Assembly (NCBI GenBank): GCA_033065855.1
Contig: JAVXUO010003001.1
Coordinates: forward strand, 124,001 to 188,000
DNA: 64,000 nucleotides
Origin: Escallonia rubra
Lineage: Eukaryota > Streptophyta > Magnoliopsida > Escalloniales > Escalloniaceae
Direction of reading: 5' to 3'
The position numbers and the translations under genes are program-made. The notes beneath the pieces are model-generated. The model saw nothing but the letters and a program-made list of their open reading frames with translations, did no database searches and was not told the DNA's origin. This document shows, piece after piece, positions 60,513 to 64,000 of the stretch; the first letter of the stretch is position 1; every line of letters begins with the position of its first letter.

Positions 60513-60761
60513 CCCCTCAAGTCCAAGCCATAGAAACTTCCAGTAATAGCTACCCTATAGAGGATGATGAACAGGATAAGGTCATCAATAATTGGTACTT
60601 GTGATTTCTGAACCCAAAGTCTTGCTCTTCTTTCACTAGTGCAAAATTGTCTATTGCAACTTAATTTTTCTGTTAATTTTGGTTTCTTTTGATGCAGTTG
60701 TTCTTGCTTTTACGACTGCTCCGATACCTGCTTTGAGAACTTGTTCTGCAACCTTTGTTAG
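60428..60761 (+). CDS. Small cysteine-rich peptide with triplicated start region
   Basis: Two coding exons, 60428-60594 and 60698-60761 (TAG), joined TG|T. Three ATGs (60428, 60467, 60506) lie exactly 39 bases apart in the same frame, predicting 76, 63 or 50 residues. The third ATG probably marks the ancestral start, because only there does the reading continue into unique sequence (MDPPQVQAIETSSNSYPIED). The C-terminal part NNCCSCFYDCSDTCFENLFC ends NLC and has seven cysteines in its last 21 residues, with no signal peptide. I recall similar short plant proteins ending in CC.C.YDC...C....C, annotated as uncharacterised; they recall but do not match the CYSTM stress modules. The gene is too short for ordinary gene callers. 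Function unknown. Confidence 0.72.
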
Positions 60762-63431
60762 TTTGCTATTTGTTAGATTCCTGCTATGAAGCCTATGACG
60801 GTGATTGCTAAATCAAAGTTTCAGTGGTAGGAGAAGCATTAGTTTTCGTTGTGTAGAGTGTTTTACTTCTTGGTTGTAGGTACCTCCTTGCGTGACTTTT
60901 CTCAGATCAAGTGATCATGCAGATCGTCGGCGGATGATTTAGTGATGAAGTTTCATGAGACGCAAGTCCAATGAAGAATTTCTTTTATTTGATTATTTGA
61001 TGTAAGAACTTGGGTTGGGACGAGAAAATATTTGATGGTTGTGCGTTTATAAAGTATCATCATGCAGAGCTAGCTATATATTTTTTGGATTGAGTTTTTT
61101 TGCTCCTCTCTATGGTCTTTAGTAGGCTGAGCACAGCAATAGGAAACTGAGACCAAGAAGAGTGTAAATTCCTATATGAAATATGCGTTTGGCAGAAGAT
61201 GTGATGTAACCAAAAAAAATGGTTACTCCTAAGTTTTATACAAGCTTTTGCAGAGGTTGTATAAGCTCAATCTTTGTACTCGAATAATAAAAATCATCAA
61301 ATTTTGGCTCGGCTTTTCGCTCATTATCAACCGAGTATCCGCCAATCCCCCCTGCACGATTTGAGCTTAGTACACAAATTACTGTCGTCGAGCTTACTCT
61401 TCTCACCCACCTAGCAACATATAGGATAACCACTGATCGTACTTGCTTTGCACCGCTGTTTGCAGACGCCATAAGCCTTAATACCAGTTGGTTGAGGAAA
61501 ATATGGTGACCATGAATTAGAAATGAAATGTCCAGTATATTTATTGGAGTGTAACTTCCAAAATCTCCAGTTAGTAAGTCTTGTTTCAACGACAAACATC
61601 AGTCTTCTCTTTACATATGTTTTGGGTGTAAACAATAAATTCAAGGAAAAATTGAGAAACAGCAGGCTGCAGGGGGCGATAAACGACCTTTGGATCATCA
61701 TCAGAGCTCTTTAATCTCTGCTGGAGGCCCCAATAAAAGGTGGCTTTCAGGTGGTAACAGGTGGCAGCTCTTTGCATGTTTGTCTGCATAAATATTCAGT
61801 TCCTCCATGCGAGAACCAATTGGCTATAATAGGGAAGGAGTGGATAGAAAGCAGCACTGCCATTTGTTTCCAAGATAACTTTTCTAAACCCTTCCATATC
61901 GAGTACATTTCAGCCGTAAGACTGTTGGATGCGCCTTTTCGTTAACTTTCTCAGTGATGCTAATTTTCAAACACGAGTTTCTGCCCTTCACATGCAATCC
62001 CCAACATCTTTACCCTAGAAAAAAATAGAAAGGCAGGCCACCATCTCTAAAAGGCTGAAGCTCTAAGATATTTGGCCTCGGTCATCTCATATAATTGCCA
62101 TCTGGTAGTCGAATGGACTCTGCATTTCGCGCAATCACCTAGCAATCCTTCTGTTGATGTGTTCTGTTACTCTCTTCAATGAGATTTGTTACCGAAGGAA
62201 GACTTGGGCAAGTGATCTTTGAAGAAGTTTTTCTTGCAGTACCTTTTTGCACAGCCTAGTTTTTACATAAGAAAAGCTCTGGCACAATAATACCAAACCA
62301 TCACGAGCTATGAATGGTGGCGAGTGAAACATTTAGTGTCGGTAAGGGCTCCTAAAATTTGCCACGAAAATCTTCTCCAACATGCTTCAACTAACTGTAA
62401 TCAGCGGCGATGTTTCATCACTAAATACTTCCTGTAACTAGCTCCCAAAATCGCTGATCTTTACCTTTAACTGCTTGCTTTGTAACAATGGTCCTTGCTT
62501 CACTTTCTGGAACTTTCAAAATAACAAGATGTTCTTTACAAGACCCTTTTTCAGATGGATAATTTTGGAACTACTTCGCCACATAATGACAATTAGATCT
62601 AAAGGCAACTTGGTTTTCTATTCAGTATTTTGTTCATCTCTGAAGATTGCATAGAGCAGAATCCTGACTACTGCTTTCTGTCTATACAGGGCAGTTTCAT
62701 TCTCTTCTGGCTTACTCTTTCCTGTATAATCTTAGCTTGCTCCTGACACGCCATATGTGCATGAGCTTGTTGTGTGCTCTGTCAGCTGTGCACGAATGTT
62801 CATTGTTTACATATAGCCAACAAGCATGCTAATCCAATGTCAAAAAAGCAGTCATCCCATGCAAGCAATACCAATTAATCATAATTTAAGTAAAACTAGT
62901 AGTCATGGAGAATAATAATATCAGGGTTTTAGTTAACCACCACCACCACCACCACCACATCCCTCTCATTGGGCCTACCTTATCTCCACCTTATCACTGC
63001 ATAAACTACTCTGTGACGAAAGTCTTCGATGAATCACAAAATCAGTGTAGCTAGCTAGTCTAAATTCTCAGATACACGCTATGCCTACTCTCCACTGAAG
63101 CAGTGTACTCTATTAAATTGTCACGTTGTGGTGTATAAATATGATTTACAAAAGTGGGCACTGGGAAAGTTTGAAGCTCAGTATATCAGTAGAACTGAAG
63201 TTGCGTAGATTCAAGTCAAAATTGCGACTTTAAGTTGCATTCCACTATTGACTTATTTGACTACTTGTTTCTGTGGGATACCTCATCCTGCCACTTAGCA
63301 AATGCTTTTATTTGGATGTGGTGAAGCTGACCGTAAATCGTGGGAAACTACCAAACTATCTATAGTGGCTATGCCACTATCCAGAAAACATTGAAATTTG
63401 CAGTTGCATGCTCTTCACTGGTTTGCTCTGT
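60762..63431. other. Spacer before the peroxidase gene; no recognised gene
   Basis: Open frames on both strands at 61236-61945 (up to 119 codons) overlap one another and match no family I know. Sequence composition here is more balanced than typical spacer, so a decayed gene or a non-coding transcript cannot be excluded. A (CCA)n run lies at 62938-62957. Confidence 0.4.
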
Positions 63432-63438
63432 TATAAAT
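63432..63438 (+). promoter_or_regulatory. TATA box of the peroxidase gene
   Basis: TATAAAT, 65 bases before the ATG at 63503, a normal position for a plant gene with a short 5' UTR of about 35 bases. Confidence 0.6.
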
Positions 63439-63502
63439 TGCTCACTTCCACTGCTATGTTTCACACTAAGCTCTTCGGAAACTTTGATATCCTCGTAACG
63501 AT

Positions 63503-64000
63503 ATGAATCCAAGTGCTTCTAAACTTTTAAATGTTTTCCTGTTTTGCAACTTGCTTATAGGTCCTTTTGTATACAGCCAGCTTGATTATAAGTTTTATGA
63601 TGTCAGCTGCCCCAACCTTACAAAGATAGTCAGATATGCTATCTACTCAGCTATAGCCAATGAAACTAGGATTGCTGCCTCCCTTTTGCGCCTGCACTTC
63701 CATGACTGTATTTCAAACGTAATAAGATGGTTTCATTTACTCTGTTGTTGTTTTCAGTTTTGCAAAACTCAATGAACTCATTCGCACCAAACTACATGAA
63801 GAAGAGCAGTTTAATTAGATATTTCTTTTTGAATAACACTGAGAATCGTGCGAGCGCAGTAGTTAACACTCATGGCTCCTGAAGTTATTTTTGGTCTTGA
63901 AAACCTGAAACTCTCTGCAAGATGTGACTGCTTAGTGCTTCATTTTTGTTTTTTTGGGTGCTTAGGGATGTGAAGGATCGGTGTTACTCGATGCTAGTAG
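63503..64000 (+). CDS. Class III peroxidase, 5' part (PRX10-like)
   Basis: The gene runs off the right edge. Exon 1 is 63503-63718 (72 codons); exon 2 begins at 63966 after GTGCTTAG. Residues 1-25 or so form a secretory signal peptide (KLLNVFLFCNLLIGPFVYSQ), so the product is secreted to the wall or vacuole. The mature start LDYKFYDVSCPNL and the distal haem block AASLLRLHFHDC, with distal Arg and His, are diagnostic; GCEGSVLLDAS follows across the intron. Family knowledge: plant haem peroxidases oxidise phenolics with H2O2. The intron position after HFHDCxxN is the conserved first intron of the family. Oddities: the segment after HFHDC reads ISNGCEG instead of the usual FVNGCDG. Placement near peroxidase 10 rests on LDYKFYD and IANETRIAASLLR and is tentative. 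Confidence 0.9.

Noticed and set aside
61236..61945. Possible gene between the cysteine-rich peptide and the peroxidase
   Set aside because: Frames up to 119 codons exist on both strands but overlap one another, match no family I know and have no clear exon partners.
1..64000. CRISPR arrays, phage genes, bacterial defence systems
   Set aside because: Sequence is plant nuclear DNA. The repeated units found are tandem duplications or transposons without regular spacers; the palindrome cluster at 31118 is too irregular and lacks spacer structure.

Overview
This is nuclear DNA from a core eudicot plant. The evidence is AT-rich non-coding sequence, genes split by GT-AG introns with well-separated exons, plant-only gene families (GARP/HHO, LOB-domain, class III peroxidase) and many degenerate plant transposons. 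I cannot name the species. No bacterial-style operon, CRISPR array or defence island is present, and I saw no convincing tRNA or rRNA gene.

Layout. 1-2274 (+): 3' part of an HHO5/UIF1-like GARP transcription factor. 3613-18439 (+): complete DML1/Misato homologue, nine coding exons and 565 residues. Its last intron is 6.75 kb and holds about 3.4 kb of mitochondrial-looking DNA with a broken cob (cytochrome b) fragment. 18440-24977: gene-poor spacer with one unassigned reading frame. 24978-25907 (-): intact LBD36/ASL1-like LOB-domain gene. 25908-41105: 15 kb repeat-rich spacer with a remnant carrying six GTCGAC-centred palindromes, two Mutator-like elements (one with a perfect 9-bp target duplication and a GRAS gene fragment) and two hAT-like elements. 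41106-44821 (+): organellar-type bL25 (L25/TL5/CTC) gene with a GC-AG intron. 45866-47437: 0.7-kb tandem duplication whose second copy carries a small MITE. 50772-57335 (+): complete MAPKKK5-like kinase gene, 11 coding exons and 727 residues. 58.3-59.8 kb: diverged repeat array. 60428-60761 (+): small cysteine-rich peptide gene whose start region is an exact-length, in-frame triplication. 63503-64000 (+): 5' end of a class III peroxidase gene cut by the window edge.

How the genes relate. They are independent nuclear genes, not a pathway. From memory of Arabidopsis gene order, HHO5 + Misato correspond to neighbouring loci At4g37180/At4g37190, and LBD36 + L25 + MAPKKK5 to At5g66870/At5g66860/At5g66850, so two microsynteny blocks appear to be joined here. 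Coding exon boundaries were set by reading-frame continuity across GT-AG (or GC-AG) junctions and agreement with family sequence; none is confirmed by transcripts. I found no convincing undescribed multi-gene system. The most unusual items are the triplicated start of the cysteine-rich peptide gene, the mitochondrial insert in Misato, the gene-fragment-carrying MULE and the palindrome cluster.
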